This document shows, piece after piece, positions 1 through 13,800 of a stretch of 64,000 nucleotides of DNA. Where the stretch lies: assembly GCA_026874595.1 (NCBI GenBank), contig CM049310.1:33421558-33485557 (forward strand). The letters are read 5' to 3'. The notes below the pieces were generated by a model. That model had not been told where the DNA came from, ran no database searches, and was given only the letters and a program-made list of their open reading frames with translations. The position numbers were made by a program, and so were the translations under genes. Within the stretch, counting starts at the first letter, position 1, and each line of letters starts with the position of its first letter. The DNA comes from Sipunculus nudus. Taxonomy: Eukaryota; Annelida; Sipuncula; Golfingiida; Sipunculidae.

Positions 1-1204
1 TTATTGTTCGTTGTTTTTATAGTCCTGGGCCCTGTTGTTATAAGAAAGTAAATGACTTAAGCTCCTCTCGACCCTCACCCCCTACGGGAGATGGGCCCGA
101 AACCCGACTTTGGCAAGCCCGAGGTATAAGTCTGTTGGGGTACGCTGTTTTACCGTCTACCTGGAAATCCCCTTTTTTTAACGTCACCTGTGGGTGGATG
201 AGTGACATCTTTCTACCGCAAGTAGCAATAAAATTTTATCATTTTCTTGTAGAGTATATACAGTTATTATGATATTCATTCAACTGTTTATAAACAACAT
301 CTTACAATTAAAATAATAAATTTGGTCACATCTTGTTTTGTAACGAGGCAGAAATTAAGATAAAGAACGCAGCTTTTGACAATGTTCGTGACTTAATATA
401 GCCAGGTATAAAATATACTATATACATAAATTTTAACATGACGTGTTCACATTATTTTTTGTAATGTCTGATAACTGGTAGTAGAAGGTATCATGCAAGT
501 TCTGCCATTAAATTTTAGGGATTTGTTGTGCATGATAATATTGATATGCAAGAATCAATGAAATATATATTTTGCATAATAAAAATTTGCAGGTAGGTCT
601 GCATGCATTTAACTGATACTCCATTTAAAGCACAACAGTATGTCGGGTTATTTCATTACAAATGGACTTCTTCATGTTTGATGAATAAATGGTACACATA
701 CATTTTCTCCCCTTATGAGTAGCCTCTTTTTTCTGCATGGAATGTCAGATGTTCAAAAGTAGAACGAGCATAGAACGTTTCGTTCAGGTTCTTACAGCTT
801 CGCAATGGCTACGATCATATTCAATATAATTCTTTGCACCGTTTGGGGGGGGGGGAGGGGTTGATTACAATGACCACCCCAGCTCCTCTTGCCGAAAATT
901 AACCCCCCCCCCCATTAAATTGACGCCCCTGAAGACCTAGGTACATGTATTGGTTTTTAAACTTTTATTTGCAACTTGGCAGATGTATCATTATGCTGTA
1001 TGCACGTTTATTACATTGGCAGTATATATACAAAGGACAACGTCCACTGTTTACCAAGATATGAAGGTGACCAGGTATGATGTTCGCCATCTGTACCCAA
1101 CTGTAGGTGCAATTTCGAGGACACAGCGGAATGCATTCCTGGGGCACAAACATGCTTGACCATTATTGGAAAAGTACTTGATTACTTTTCAAGTACACGT
1201 GTGA
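1..1204. other. Unassigned flank with G-run/C-run pair
   Basis: No gene was recognised. Bases 60-240 are GC-richer than their surroundings (runs such as GGGCCCGAAACCCG) and may be a fragment of an unknown repeat. A run of 11 G at 845-855 and a run of 11 C at 903-913 face each other across about 46 bp. Two short antisense ORFs near 950-1160 are mutual shadows without recognisable domains. Confidence 0.4.
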
Positions 1205-3665
1205 CATTTATATGTACAATGCATACACTGAACATTTTGAACCCGAGTACATGCACCAATTACAACACAAAAATGATTGTATGTGGCACCACCATTTTTT
1301 GTGTATGAGAAAGCCATCAAAGAGGTATGGACATGCAAAATTTAAGGTAGATACATGTACATCAAACTTCTCTTCCGCCATTTGCATAGATACATGAAAC
1401 AATTGTATGTGGCGCCACAAGTCTTGTATACAACAAAACTACCCGAGATGTATCGACATGGATAATTTCAGTTTGATATTTAAAAAATACTCCTGAAGAA
1501 TATACAGGGGCATACACTGCAAACCAGTCTTGTGTACGAGAAAGCCATCAGATGCATGGACAGGTCAAAATATCAGGCCAATACTTCAAACTTCTCTTGA
1601 GTCATGTGCACTGGGTTGACCAGGTTTAGGTGAGAAAGGCAGTTGCCCCGAGTGAACCGGAACAAATTGCCAGCTGCAGCTACTGAACTGAGTGAAACCT
1701 TGACCTGCACCTGGCTGCACTGCGTGAACTCTTCACCTGTACTTGGCTCCACTGAGTGGACTCTTCTCCTGTTGCATAACCTGACTCAACTGGCAGTCTG
1801 CCAAAGCTATAAATAGATCAAGACTGACCTTTGGCCTGTTGCCAAATCTGAAATATTTGGCAGTTTACCAAGCTATTAATAGATACAGACACAATCTAGG
1901 CCAGTTGGTAAATCTTTTTATACACACACTGAAAGATTTTGCCTACAATGCATTTTATTCAAGCTGACATATCCATTCGATAATTTTTCAAATTGTTTAG
2001 AATAATAAAAGATGTAGTCCTTTCATTGTGTCATGTCCGAAAAATTCTGCAAACAATAATTTAAGTAAACTTGAACAAAGGCCTCCTAATAATCATTGTT
2101 GAATGTGTAATTAGCAGTTTTTTGTTTTAAAAAAATCATTTTTGAGCAATGTTACTGAAGTTGTAACAACAATTTTGCGGACGGAGACTATTGCAGTCCT
2201 CAATTTGAAATATGCTTACTAATGGCAACAAGAATAACTTCAGCTTTCTATGTCTCTCCCAAAAGTCACTGAGCCCCATCTATTCTTATACAACTGAAAG
2301 AACCTGACCCAAGGATTATTCTTGTAAAACATTTAACGATTAAGTTTGAGAGTTTCATCATAAAACATAAGTTGAAAATAGGCTAAAACTAGAATACGGG
2401 TAGTCGACAAGCGACTACGTGTATCAGCCAAAATCAGAGTAGGACGGGTTAAGTGAGGCATGGATTGAGTGGCAAGGGGAAATAGAGTTACATACGTTAC
2501 ATATTAGAATGGATGTCTGCCACGTAAACATGATTGTAGGTGGGGCCCCCTGTTATTTGAACGAGAAACTATCCAAGATCTATACACATGCAAAATTTCA
2601 GGTTGAAAAGTCAAACCACTGCAGAGATATGAGTGATTTTATCCCACAGCAGACAAACAGATGGACGCTGTGCAAAAATGGCTGCAGGTGGCGCCACCAT
2701 TTTAGTGTATGTTATAAAGCTATCCAAGGGCTACATTGGTGTAAACTTTTTTTCCTGATTTGGTCAAACGAGTCCAGAGATTTAAGCATAAATATCTGCA
2801 GCGTGATTGATCGAATGGTTCCCGAGATATGAGCTTGGATGTCTGCAGCGTGAACGTGAATGTAGGTGGCGCCACCTGTCACAAAATCAAGAAAGCTATC
2901 TAGGATGTACACGCATGCCGAATTTCAGGTGAATTAGTCAAACAACTGCAGAGATATGAGTGATTTTAACCAATGGCAAATGAACAGATGGACACTGCGC
3001 AAAAATGGCTGCAGATGGCGCCATCATTTTTTTGTGTATGTTATAAAGCTATCCAAGGGCTACATTTGTACAAATTTTTTTCCTGATCGGTCAAACGATA
3101 TGTGGGTTTATGTGTGGAACAGACGCACAAACGGACTCTGGGCAGAGAGGAAAGGTAAGAGGTCAAGGCCAATTGGTTAGGCACCAGTTCACATGTGACC
3201 CGATAATTGGTGTAAGTTTCGGAAAAATCCGTCCAGTAGTCTCAGAGGAGTTCTCCGGAAACGAACGCGGCAGCGGCGGCGGAACTCGGTCAAAAACATA
3301 GTATACGCAAAACTTCGTTTTGGCGGATACAATTATGAGATTTTGTCCGTAAAAAACAGGCCGATGTAGTTGGCGACGCAAAAACTGCAATTTCAAATAC
3401 GAGTCATGAGACAAATATTTGCACAAAACTTGGTTTGAGAGATTTTGTCAAAGATTATTTCTGTGAAATATTGAGCTATATGGCTATATGATTTCAAAGA
3501 AGAATAATGTTAAAGGTTTTTCAATAGCTTTCCCCCTATAAAATCTAAGAAAATGCAGATAGTAAAAAATTAAGCAAAATCCCATGGTTTTTAGATTACC
3601 TTTTTTGCATACAATTTGGTAATGCTAGCTCCTGCCGTTTTTGAGACAGGATGGTACGTACGGAC
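1205..3665 (+). mobile_element. Old repeat copy related to the 58390-61017 element
   Basis: This stretch is collinear with the element at 58390-61017. Shared blocks include GACCAGG..TTGGTGAGAAAGGC (1618-1650 and 58850-58880), the LINE-free 'GAATGAACTCTT/ACCTGYAC' segment, and the final GATGCTARYTCYTGCCGTTTT..GTACGGAC block (3622-3665 and 60930-60970). The diagnostic 5' end ACAAGTGRCCC is not visible here, and the 3' hairpin is also absent, so it is degenerate or truncated at both ends. It contains two tandem modules of about 325 bp, listed separately. It carries no transposase-like ORF. Confidence 0.6.
2505..3150 (+). repeat. Two tandem ~325-bp modules with GGTGGCGCCACC palindromes
   Basis: Each module starts with GGATGTCTGC, followed by GTAGGTGG..CCACC/CCCCCTG, an AATTTCAGGT segment, CTGCAGAGATATGAGTGATTTTA, and then GCAAAAATGGCTGCAG with a second GGTGGCGCCA palindrome. 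Starts are near 2508 and 2834. The 74- and 107-codon ORFs here simply follow the repeat and are similar to each other for that reason; they show no known domain. Confidence 0.65.
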
Positions 3666-6600
3666 AAGATATCCACCATTAGTTTCCATCTGATGAATGC
3701 TTTACGCTCCGAGTAACATTTTTGAAGATTTTGAGTGTGCAAATATTCTCTAAAGTCTGCATGATTAATGGTACCATAAACCTGACCAAATATAAATGTG
3801 TTATGGAAGACTTCATAACGACCTTGAGGTTTGTCACACCACATTACATTACATTTTCTGTATTTTATATTAGACCATACCTTTGCTCTTATAGATCATT
3901 AGAATAATGAAATCAAATCGCTCTTTGATATATATGAAGATAATTGGAAGAATATTAACTTTTATGATATTAAGAAGAATAAATTACAATAACATTTGAA
4001 CTAATATAATTTTGTCTGGAATACATTATAGGTTTCCATCGAAGTGCTTGCATCGTAGTGTCTTTTAAGAGATGTGAATATTTATGCCTAAATTATAATC
4101 TTAAAATATCAATGTCACTTTATTTCTTCACACAAATTTATCCAAGGTACATAAGATATGGTGCGTAACCATCTAGATGCATAAAGACACACCCATACAC
4201 AAAGGAACTGCAGTCACCAAACTTAGTTTTAACGAACGGATGAAAAAGTCTACATGGCTTTATGTGGAGACTGTTTATTCAATGATAATATCTGTTCACA
4301 AATAAAATCAGTAAAACTGGCCAGGAGATTAACGATATTACACATAGACCTGAACATATGAACGTTCACACACACACCTTCAAGGTGAGACAAGTGACGT
4401 CACTGTGAAACGCGGTACCACTTCAAGTGAGCCACGTGACCAGTTCAGACACTACGTGATCATAAGGTGTAGAGGATGACGGACAGGTGCTTTATAGATT
4501 TAAAACAATAAACATAAAATCATGACAAATCCCACTCACACGTAATTTTATTTCCTAATATTTGAAACATTATATTTATTGCAGTCTGAGGAGTCATTTG
4601 TTCTACGTTTGCTCGACTGAACTACAGAGCACAGTTAGTTATTCACTGACTGTGATATTAACAAGTGGAACTGTACAGTCCATAACGTATATAAACTGTC
4701 ATGTGTATCCTTTTCAAAGTGATCTGTCTAATAATCATTCAAAGTTGAAGAAAACAATATATGTAGCATACAATTTCTCCCTATTCACTCACAAAATAAC
4801 TGGATTTCTGAAATATACAAGTTTCCCGTATGATACTTGCACACATGCTTTCACCATATCTTCCTGTTATGAATATACATAATACATTATATATTTAACT
4901 TCACTGCACTAATTTTATATATAAAAACGGTGTCTTTTGAAACGTAATTGTTTGAGAAATAAGGATGCACCAGATAAAATGAAATTATTTCCATTAACTA
5001 ACAAATTTGAGATCGAAGATTTCACGGAATTCATATTAGCCCATCCTGTTCTCTATATAGAGGTACATGGACATGCCTGTTTTAAGTATGCATATATAGA
5101 CATGTAAATTCTAATGTGAACAGAACTGAAGCGTCGCAAAGGAATTTGATCGAGGTGTCTGGATAAATCGAAACTAAATCGATGTTACCGTAACTATTCT
5201 ACAAAGAAAAAAGCCATTTAATATATCCAATTTAAGATTGTACGAATCACTTTTACTAATAATAAAGTGGATTTTCGTCTTATTTGAATGCCTTTGTATA
5301 TGATTAAAGACAAGGACAATCAAAAAGCCACTTTCTGGTGAATGTAATTTCTCGCGTGACGATAATAATGTACTTCCTGATGATTATCAAATATAAGATT
5401 CATCATCAGGAACATTTAAATGATTTCACAAGATAAGAACGTTGCTCTCGTTGAATTAAACAGGGAATCGGAATATCATATGGCGTATGGCATCAAGATT
5501 TGAATCTGTAAGTCTGAATCAGGAATCTAAATGTTATGCCCGAACCGTTCGAAGTCATATTCGGATTGTTATATATATTCTGCGGTTCCTTAAACAATAG
5601 GTGCAGCTTACTGTGAAAAGTTACAAATTGAGTTATATGAAATTCTGCAGCATTTTAATCCAATACGTCACGTCCTGAATCCAACAAGATAAGACGAAAC
5701 ATATTGCATGCCATGCTTTGCTTAATGAAAGCCAACAGAACATGACAACACGTTCGATAATTTAGATAAACTTAGATCAAATATATAGTTGAAGTGGATA
5801 AGAAACATGTACCGTAAATTCGACTCAACAAAGCATGATGAATTGTCATATGTTAGTTGTGCGAGTACTTCAGTATAAATAATTTAACATAAAGTCATGG
5901 CATGCTTTAAAATTATACTGCAGAATACAGGACAAATCTATTTTTTTTTGCCTTTGTTGATAACTTAATGCAACTGAAATACACAACTCTAGTCATATAC
6001 CATAAACGTTTGGTTGAACGCTTTGGCGCCAAAACATCCTAAGTTACAATACTTTTACTAATTACACTCATTTACCAGTTAGAAACTGTAGAATTGTCAT
6101 AGGCTACTATATAATGATACATTCTTCCTGTTAATGAACTTGCTTGGTCGACTGCTAAAATGTATACATTTTCATTTAAAGTAAAAACAGAAAATAATAT
6201 ATTTTCATATACCAAAATGTACAACTGAATCATACCACATTTTCCTCGCACAATACACATTAGAATGTTGATACAGCTCTCTTACTATTTTCAGAATATA
6301 CAAATAAATATCCAGACAAACATAAATACCATTCACATCAAAAAGATAAAACTCCATATAATTTCAACAATAAGGATTCACAGACTATACCTAAGGACGA
6401 GTTAATAAAGGTGTTTCTGGACACAGGTTGAACTTTGTTGTGCTTTTCTTCAGGAGCAGGTATATACATCTCATACCTCTTACCTGACCACCCCTTATCT
6501 ACTTTTAACGTACAAATTCAGAGATTGTAAGACATGTCATACTTCGTAAAATCTGTACTTCTGATTCAGAGAACTCCGTATAATTCTAAATAAGGCCGTA

Positions 6601-7200
6601 TAAAAATATTGTTCTATGGAATCCGGGCACTCATTTTTTCGCGGAACGTTTTTCTTTGTGAATGAGCATAGAGTCCTCAATCATGTTATTCATTAGTGCC
6701 CTCGCCTGAATGCTTTCAAACAGAGCGTTACGTGCGTAAATGCCATCCCTAAAATTGGATTAAAATTTTTTTGCATATATGCAACCTTCCAAGAGATGAA
6801 GGAGTTTTTAGATCTTTCCTGAAAGTCAGAAAAGTCACAAACAAGCACCCTTTCACTACATGTGTTTGGTCCCGGAGTCCATAGAACATTTTTTTTTAAT
6901 GTGGCCTCATGTGTAGAAATAGATCCGATTCCTGGTTCTCAGCAACGTCATCTAAATATGCAGTGAGCCTATTCAATCTGTATTGTAAGATATTCTCCTC
7001 TATACAGATGGACTGACGCAGTATTCTGTATATTGAAATACAATGGAATTTATGACATCATAAACATGTTTTTCTTCAAATAAAACCCCGAAAAACGTTC
7101 ACATAAACACATATGCTCTACTGCCATGGTAAGATATATATACTTGTAACTGAAAACATTTTAATGGTTTCAGTTTAAGAAGTTGATTTTTAGTGATTTC
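3666..7200. other. Gene-free downstream DNA
   Basis: This is AT-rich single-copy-looking sequence downstream of STX6. I saw no splice-consistent exons, RNA gene or element ends. The only pointed signal is a CRE/E-box pair near 4.4 kb, listed separately. ORFs such as the 106-codon one at 4562-4882 are low-complexity and unrecognised. Confidence 0.5.
4395..4438. promoter_or_regulatory. CRE palindrome and CACGTG E-box
   Basis: TGACGTCA (4395-4402) is a full consensus cAMP-response element and CACGTG (4433-4438) a full E-box. Both lie in a short GC-raised patch (4375-4475) within otherwise AT-rich DNA. Such pairs occur in promoters and enhancers, but no adjoining first exon was identified, so function is a guess. 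Confidence 0.3.
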
Positions 7201-10200
7201 ATAAATGATGCATACTTCTTAATCAAAAGTTTTTTTTTCTAAAATGGTTAATAAATACTCAGCATTGATACCATAATACTAACATCATGTTATATTAGAT
7301 GATGCAGTTACATTGTCACTCCCATTATGCAAACCCCAATACAAATTCAAAATCCTTACTAACTAAACCAAAATTGGGACAGTATTATGAAAAATGGTAT
7401 GTTTCATATCAATATTTTGATACCGGGAATTTGATAAGATCAACACAATGCAGTATTTATTTGAGTCTCACCAGAGGTCATATAAACCTACCACTAAATT
7501 CTGAGGGTAAAGAATTTTATAGTGAATTACAGACACTGTAAGCTGTATAAACAGTCAATATTTACATCTGTTACAAATGGTGTTTCCTTTTATACATTTT
7601 GGCAATGATATGTGTGCTTCTAGTTTGTAATGCTTCTGTAGTTTAAACCACACACAAGATATACAAATATTTTTGAAACTGTTTCAACTTCATTACAGTG
7701 AAAATAATTAATGCCTTTATGCATGGGTTAATTTACTAACCAGTACATCCATAATTTAACCAAACAAGATTTCTTTGCAATTTTGAAATGATTTATAGTG
7801 GTTTCAATTAGCTCTTTATGCACACCAAGAGAAAAACTGTTGTTGAAAGAAATTGGTAAATTACATCGATTAGAGTAATCAATTAGATTCCTGTCAGTTC
7901 AGTGTCATTAGCCTGGTATCTATATCTAATTTCACAAAACTTGTTTTTTTTATCTTGAATGTCTATTTTTTTCCATAATATTATACTTCCTTCCAAACAA
8001 TAGATAAAACCCCTTTCTTCACTGTTATAGAAAAACTGAATCATGAAAGAAATAGGTATTTTCTTGAAGTGAGAGGGAACAAAAATATGTGGTTACTGTG
8101 GAGCTGGAATATCCAAAGACCTGAGCAGACCATTAAGTAAATCTGACCTGGATGTAAAGCAAGTATTTTTCCTTTTTTCAAGCCATCCAGAAAGTTCCAA
8201 GATGTCCAGGACTTACTAGTGACAAACATGGTTGTTTTTTTTAGTGTTTTTACCAAAGGAACTAGTATATGAACCTTTCTTCCAAGGAACTGTTTTGGTA
8301 TAACTAAACATGAGAAGAAATTTAAGGACATGATCCCTCCACCCACGTGTCTGTGTATCTCCAGACAAATTATTTATGGGTAACAGCCCATATATATTGA
8401 GTCTTCTGATCTTGGGCAAAACTGTACAAATATATTCATCAGGACTGTGATTCCAGGCTCTGGCTTACTGCCAAGGGAGCCTTTGGTAATCAATCTTTCG
8501 TGTATAGACTGGCTGCCTGCCTCATATATCATAAACTGAAGTTGACTGGTACTCTTTGTTACTCCTGATTAAAAGATAAAAGTATTCCCCAACCAGCACA
8601 GGAAAGAGCCATAGTATTGCTGGAATACATACTAAAAATCATACTACCATAATATATCAGATATGTAAATTAATAAACTGAAGTTATCTCCTGACTAATA
8701 CAAACATACATAATGGCTTCTTCTCCTATATTTACCTAACACTGATGAAATTTTATAAAACTGTGTTAATATGGTGTTCACCATCTACTGACACATTCTG
8801 AAAACAAATTTCTCATGATGGTTTTTGTGAAACACATGATTTAATAACTTAACATGGAGACAATCATTGTAATTAGGCAACTGAGCTGATGCAATGGGAC
8901 TTGCTGGTGTGTATGGATTCAATTAAAACCTACCCACCAAAACTGCAGTTATCATAGTGAAATGCTCTAGATCATAGCAGCTGACTCCAATGCAACTTTG
9001 TCACTTAAATACCTTGGCCCTGTTTCACCCCGAGAGCGCACTTTTAAAAAAAAAAGTAATGCCTGGGTGTAACAGAATATTTAATCTTATATATTAATCT
9101 GATATATTAAAATCATATATTAATTTTCCTACATCATGTATTCAATTCACTTGTGCAATGGGAATTACAATAAAATTAAATGTGGGTCCACTAAGAATGG
9201 TCTATGCAATAGAATTTAAAAGTAAATATGAAAAGCATAGAATGTTATATTTACTCTGAATGAAACAAATTATGATATTGATAAAAACACAATTCTAGGT
9301 ATTACATATTAATACTTGATGGCAGCCTCTGTTTGCATGCAACACTCACCATAAACATCATAATACATTCTTTGCTCCCCATAGTTTCTCTACATTTGTG
9401 CACAAGTAACTGGAAAATTTCCGAATATCTGTACACATTGTGCAGGAATTCATGTGCATGACTCAAACAGACCCTGTATTCTTGTTGTATATTGTTAATT
9501 ATATATTATAATACATATAATCAACACATTTTAAATACACTGAGGTTGGAATAATACCTCTATAGTAATGCCAACATAAGATTTATGACTTGCACATGAA
9601 AAATGTACTCACTCACACAATGAACTTCATGCTTTTCCATATAAAGTCACTGATATGGAGTTATTAACAGAGTCACTTTTAAAGTATTTCGATCATAAAT
9701 CATTGAAAATTCTTGCTTTACCAAATATTTTACACTGACTGATTTAAAAGGCAACCCTCTTATGATAAAACTGAATTTCCTAAAAATGTTTACCTTTATA
9801 TTCAAAACATACCATATAAACCATGGTTGCAATATCATGGTCACCATAGTTAGGCTTAGCTACAATCCTAGGTAGCCATGGCTACTGTGTATTGTGCATT
9901 ACTATGGCCACTACACACTGTCACTTTCCTCCCTCCTGTTACTTTGATCTCAACCAATGTCTAATTGCTAATCAATTCAATCAATTATCCAAGTTATAAT
10001 CTAATCATATGAAAATTCCAGTAAACATAAACAGTACAGGTTTTGGAATCTGTACAAGTTTATACAGTTATATTGGAATTTCATCTGTGGGACACACATG
10101 GTTATCCTCTATAAAAGTTACACATACATGTCTAAAAGTTACAGGAGTCTGATACACTGAATGCTTATTTACCGTTTGCTGTATTTGATCACTATTTAAA

Positions 10201-10524
10201 CAGCTGTTTTATATTAAATAAAATTGTGAATGCTTTAACTAAAATAAGTGATTTTTACTTTTTTCTATTTTTCTATTCTTGTCTCATATATATTATATAT
10301 ACATAAAGTAAAACCTCTAAGTTATGGACACTGACTGGACATTGGTTTTTGTCTGTAATATGGAGGGATGTGCCTGTGTTAGCAGTGCCTGTATTAGAAA
10401 AATTAATACCCTCCAACTCTACTTCTCATCGGACCCCTTAAAGCGTCCACTGAAGAAAGATGAGAGGTGTATGCCCATAAATAAGAGGTGTCAATTTAAT
10501 TAATGGTTGATCTGTATATATCAA
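7201..10524. other. Downstream region of STX6, possibly extended 3'UTR
   Basis: This is AT-rich, repeat-poor sequence with no recognised gene. It could hold a long 3'UTR of STX6, since mammalian orthologues have one, or be intergenic. One decayed coding-like block at 8216-8464 is listed separately; the remaining ORFs are unconvincing. Confidence 0.4.
8216..8464 (-). pseudogene. Coding-like decayed block, unrecognised
   Basis: An 82-codon open stretch on the minus strand has protein-like composition (AWNHSPDEYICTVLPKIRRL, then GDTQTRGWRDHVLKF). It ends at a stop and appears to continue in another frame within the minus ORF 8041-8346. SPDE followed by aromatic residues occurs in some glycosyltransferases, but the rest does not match anything I know. 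Lack of a clear splice site or start suggests a fossil fragment, or chance. Confidence 0.2.
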
Positions 10525-10530
10525 TTTATT
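10525..10530 (-). terminator. Candidate poly(A) signal AATAAA for STX6
   Basis: The plus-strand TTTATT reads AATAAA on the coding strand about 200 nt past the stop codon. It is the first canonical signal downstream. AATAAA is common in such AT-rich DNA and mammalian STX6 transcripts have kilobase-long 3'UTRs, so the real cleavage site may lie further left. Confidence 0.3.
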
Positions 10531-10728
10531 CAATAGGTTTCTCTTGTTTCAACAGTGATTCCATGGGAGCATCACCATGAACAGGTTCACATATATTCAC
10601 AATCGGACTGTTGGCATATATACACTTTGTACATATATGTGGAGTTTTTCGGAACAACCCACAGTTTTGCCCCGTGGTCATTCCATATGGTCCGTGACTG
10701 GCTGGCCAAGTGAGAGAGCTGGCGTGTA

Positions 10729-10805
10729 TCATAATATGAAAAATAATGCTATCACAATAACCATGATTACTAGGAGGATACCAATTGCACACCACTGTCG
10801 ACGAT
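10729..10805 (-). CDS. STX6: STX6 terminal coding exon: transmembrane anchor and stop
   Basis: After a TTTTTCAG acceptor this exon finishes the aspartate codon and reads [24 protein letters not shown] and then [11 protein letters not shown] is nearly invariant in syntaxin-6. The following uninterrupted hydrophobic stretch is the single C-terminal tail anchor, with essentially no luminal tail, as in the family. Coding ends at 10729; the 3'UTR extends to lower coordinates. Confidence 0.95.
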
Positions 10806-13800
10806 CTGAAAAACAAAACAAAAATTCAATTTCAAAAAAGTATTTTATTCATCTGAAAAAAAAAAATCAGCTGTTGTCATCCAGAGCCAAAGCCAACATT
10901 TTACAAAATTTGATTAACAGCATCCAGTTGGATAAATTAGAAATAGAAAGGACCAATTATTGTGTCAACACACAAGATACTATAAGCCAAGGATCTTTTT
11001 TGTAGCAAGTAATAAATGAGTTATAATATATATGCTTTCATTATACTCTAGTGGTCTTAGGACTCATATGCACTTAATTTCTGATTTATCTCTCTTAATC
11101 TGCAGAAGTATGGGACATTTTCTACTTTAAACAAATCCCAGTGGGACACTAAATTGGTGGCCTGGACAATAGATCATGCTGATATTATCAATATGCTCAG
11201 CTTTATGTTAATTGCATGAAAATTACATATTATTCTGTCAGCATCTATGTTTTTAGGATTAATAAAAGTCACCAGATGTAATTGGGAGAATATATTACAT
11301 ATAGCATATAACAAATGTATACTGAAATAGCTTGAAATGTTAAAATTTGAGATTTCATCATCTTATATATAGATGTTTGCTTTACATCCCTGGCATACCT
11401 GGAAGTAGGACATTAAATGTTTTATAACCAATATATCAATTTGGTTTTGTAATTTATGGTTTACATGCCATGTAAACTATACCACATGTCCTATTTTATT
11501 TGACCATTGGGGCTGATAGTTTAAATTGCTTCCTCTATGCCTGTTAACTGATAAGTGACGGATGGAGAATTTTCAACCAGAAAAACAAAGGAAATTCACT
11601 GTTTGGGGCAATATGGAAACAAGTGACCCATGGGTCTTGACACTAAGCTGTCTAGTAAGACATTCACAAAAGGAATTTTGTCATCTGAATGCCAAATTTC
11701 GTAGGAGGTATCCCGATTTAAATATGGGTAACACAAACCTAATAGAGAAAAAAAATGAAACACTCCATGATGAATATGCATGCAAAGAATCATGGTGATC
11801 AATGCATTAGTTGTTCAGATAATGGAGCTTTTGTATCAAATTTTTATTTATTCGGGGGGTACTTCTGAGCCCCATATCTCTAGTGGATTTCGGTAACAGA
11901 GACCTAATTTCAGGTTTCCATGGAGATTTTTCATGGCCCTCCCTGGATGTTAATTTAGAAGATTCCAGGTCCAGCAGTTACGATTTGTGCCTGGTTAAAG
12001 GACAGACAGATGGACAGGCAGACAGATGGACAGATGGACGGACAAAGACTGATCACTATAGCTCAGATGACTTTCATATGCAGTTATTGCTGCTTTAATT
12101 GTGTCAATTAAGATTTTTTTACAATGTACTAAAGAAATAGCAGGAAATGTTACCACTAGTCTGTACACAAGAGATACATTTTACAAATTCAGTTAATATT
12201 GGTTAATTATCTGTCAGAAAATGAATCCGACACTCATGCTGCTAGTTACTTAGAATAATACAATCAAAATACCTGACAAGAAATCTGATTAAACTGAGAA
12301 ATCAGTCTGTTTTGTCACAAGCTGACTGAAGTGACAGAGTCGAAGAACACCTTCTGACAAACTTTGCTTGGGTGTAAATCATTTTAGTACCATAAATGTA
12401 TATTTAATAGATTCCATCCTATCCTGTTCCTTCAAAAAATGCCATCCAGGGAGTCGTAAATTAATTTGAGTTAACTATACCAGTAGACCTATGCCTTATT
12501 CCCTTATTTATTTATTATTTTTTATGACTTAGAATAGATCTGCTGAATTGTAAATGGGCACCCCCAATGCAGGGTGAAATATAAACCTTAAGAATCAGCT
12601 GATTTTATAAAAGCTTGTCAGCAGGTTATTTATGGGGGGGGGGGGGGAATCTTACACCTTTTTATATAAATTCTATGACTGCAAAACATGGCAATGTCCC
12701 AGCCCTGTCAAGAAGATACTGCTGCAATATAAGCTAATATGAAATAACCAAATGCATAACTCTAAAATGTATCTTATTATATTACACATATTTGGTTACA
12801 CCTAAATCTCTTGACTTGTATTCTCTGAGCCACAGCATTAACTCAACACTGAATTTGTAAATACATATAACATGAGATGAGAGTGCATTACAACAGATAC
12901 TGCATACATTCAGTTTATGGGCTCCTATTTCTTCTTAAGTGATTAAACAAAGCTTAAATACACTCTCTAGAAACTATATACGGAATGAACCAGACCACAG
13001 AAAGGGTGCATAATAAGCCTGTCATATATCTTGTGACCTCTCACCTCTTTAAATATGTGTGGGTTTGCTGGGAATTTAATTTAGGTGAGACACTCTATTG
13101 GTTGATATTTACAATGAATTTCATGAAAATCAATCAGATTTTTATAATTCATCACAGCACTACCATAGTCTGGTGACCTCTGACCTTATTAAGATAATAA
13201 CTTAAGTCATTAAGTTAATATTTCTGTTGAGTCTCATCAAAATGCATTATATTCCTTGTGGAATTTATTCCTGGGGCCACCACGAAGTTGTTGGGTGACC
13301 ATCGACCTCATTAAATATGTATGGATTCTGCTTTTAATCTAACATGGGTAAGGTAATTGACTGGTAAGTAGTTATGGTGAGTTTCATTAAAATCCATCAA
13401 AGCCCTGGTGAGTTAAAGTGGTGACACTAAGGTTTCAAATAGGGTTTATTTTTGGTCTGCAGACACTTACCATTGGACATATGTAACACCTTAGCCATCT
13501 TTTTCATCACATTATCCATTTTAGATTCTGTTGTGTCCATTTCATGGGCAAAATCATCAAGCATTCTGAAACGAAAGTGATGGTACTGACATTGCATTAT
13601 CTTGGGAAATAATAATATGCCATCATTTTAAAAAGATAAAATGCACATTTTAAGCCTATATTGCATTTAACTAACCATAAACCCTAGTATTGCCTAGTTT
13701 TGCTTTTTTCTTCAAACTGACCTATTTGATATTATTCATTATGCAGGATAGTATCATCACCTGACATTTCCCTAGTTTAAACCATTTTTCAAAACATCCC

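Larger units (their letters stand above)
10806..13470. other. STX6 intron between SNARE and anchor exons
   Basis: This 2.66-kb intron is bounded by GTAAGT (at 13470) and TTTTTCAG (at 10806). It contains one short mobile element (11618-12097) and a 14-bp G homopolymer at 12634-12647. Nothing else is recognised. Confidence 0.85.

Noticed and set aside
10577-11005. 142-codon plus-strand ORF as a gene
   Set aside because: It is the antisense shadow of the STX6 anchor exon plus adjoining intron.
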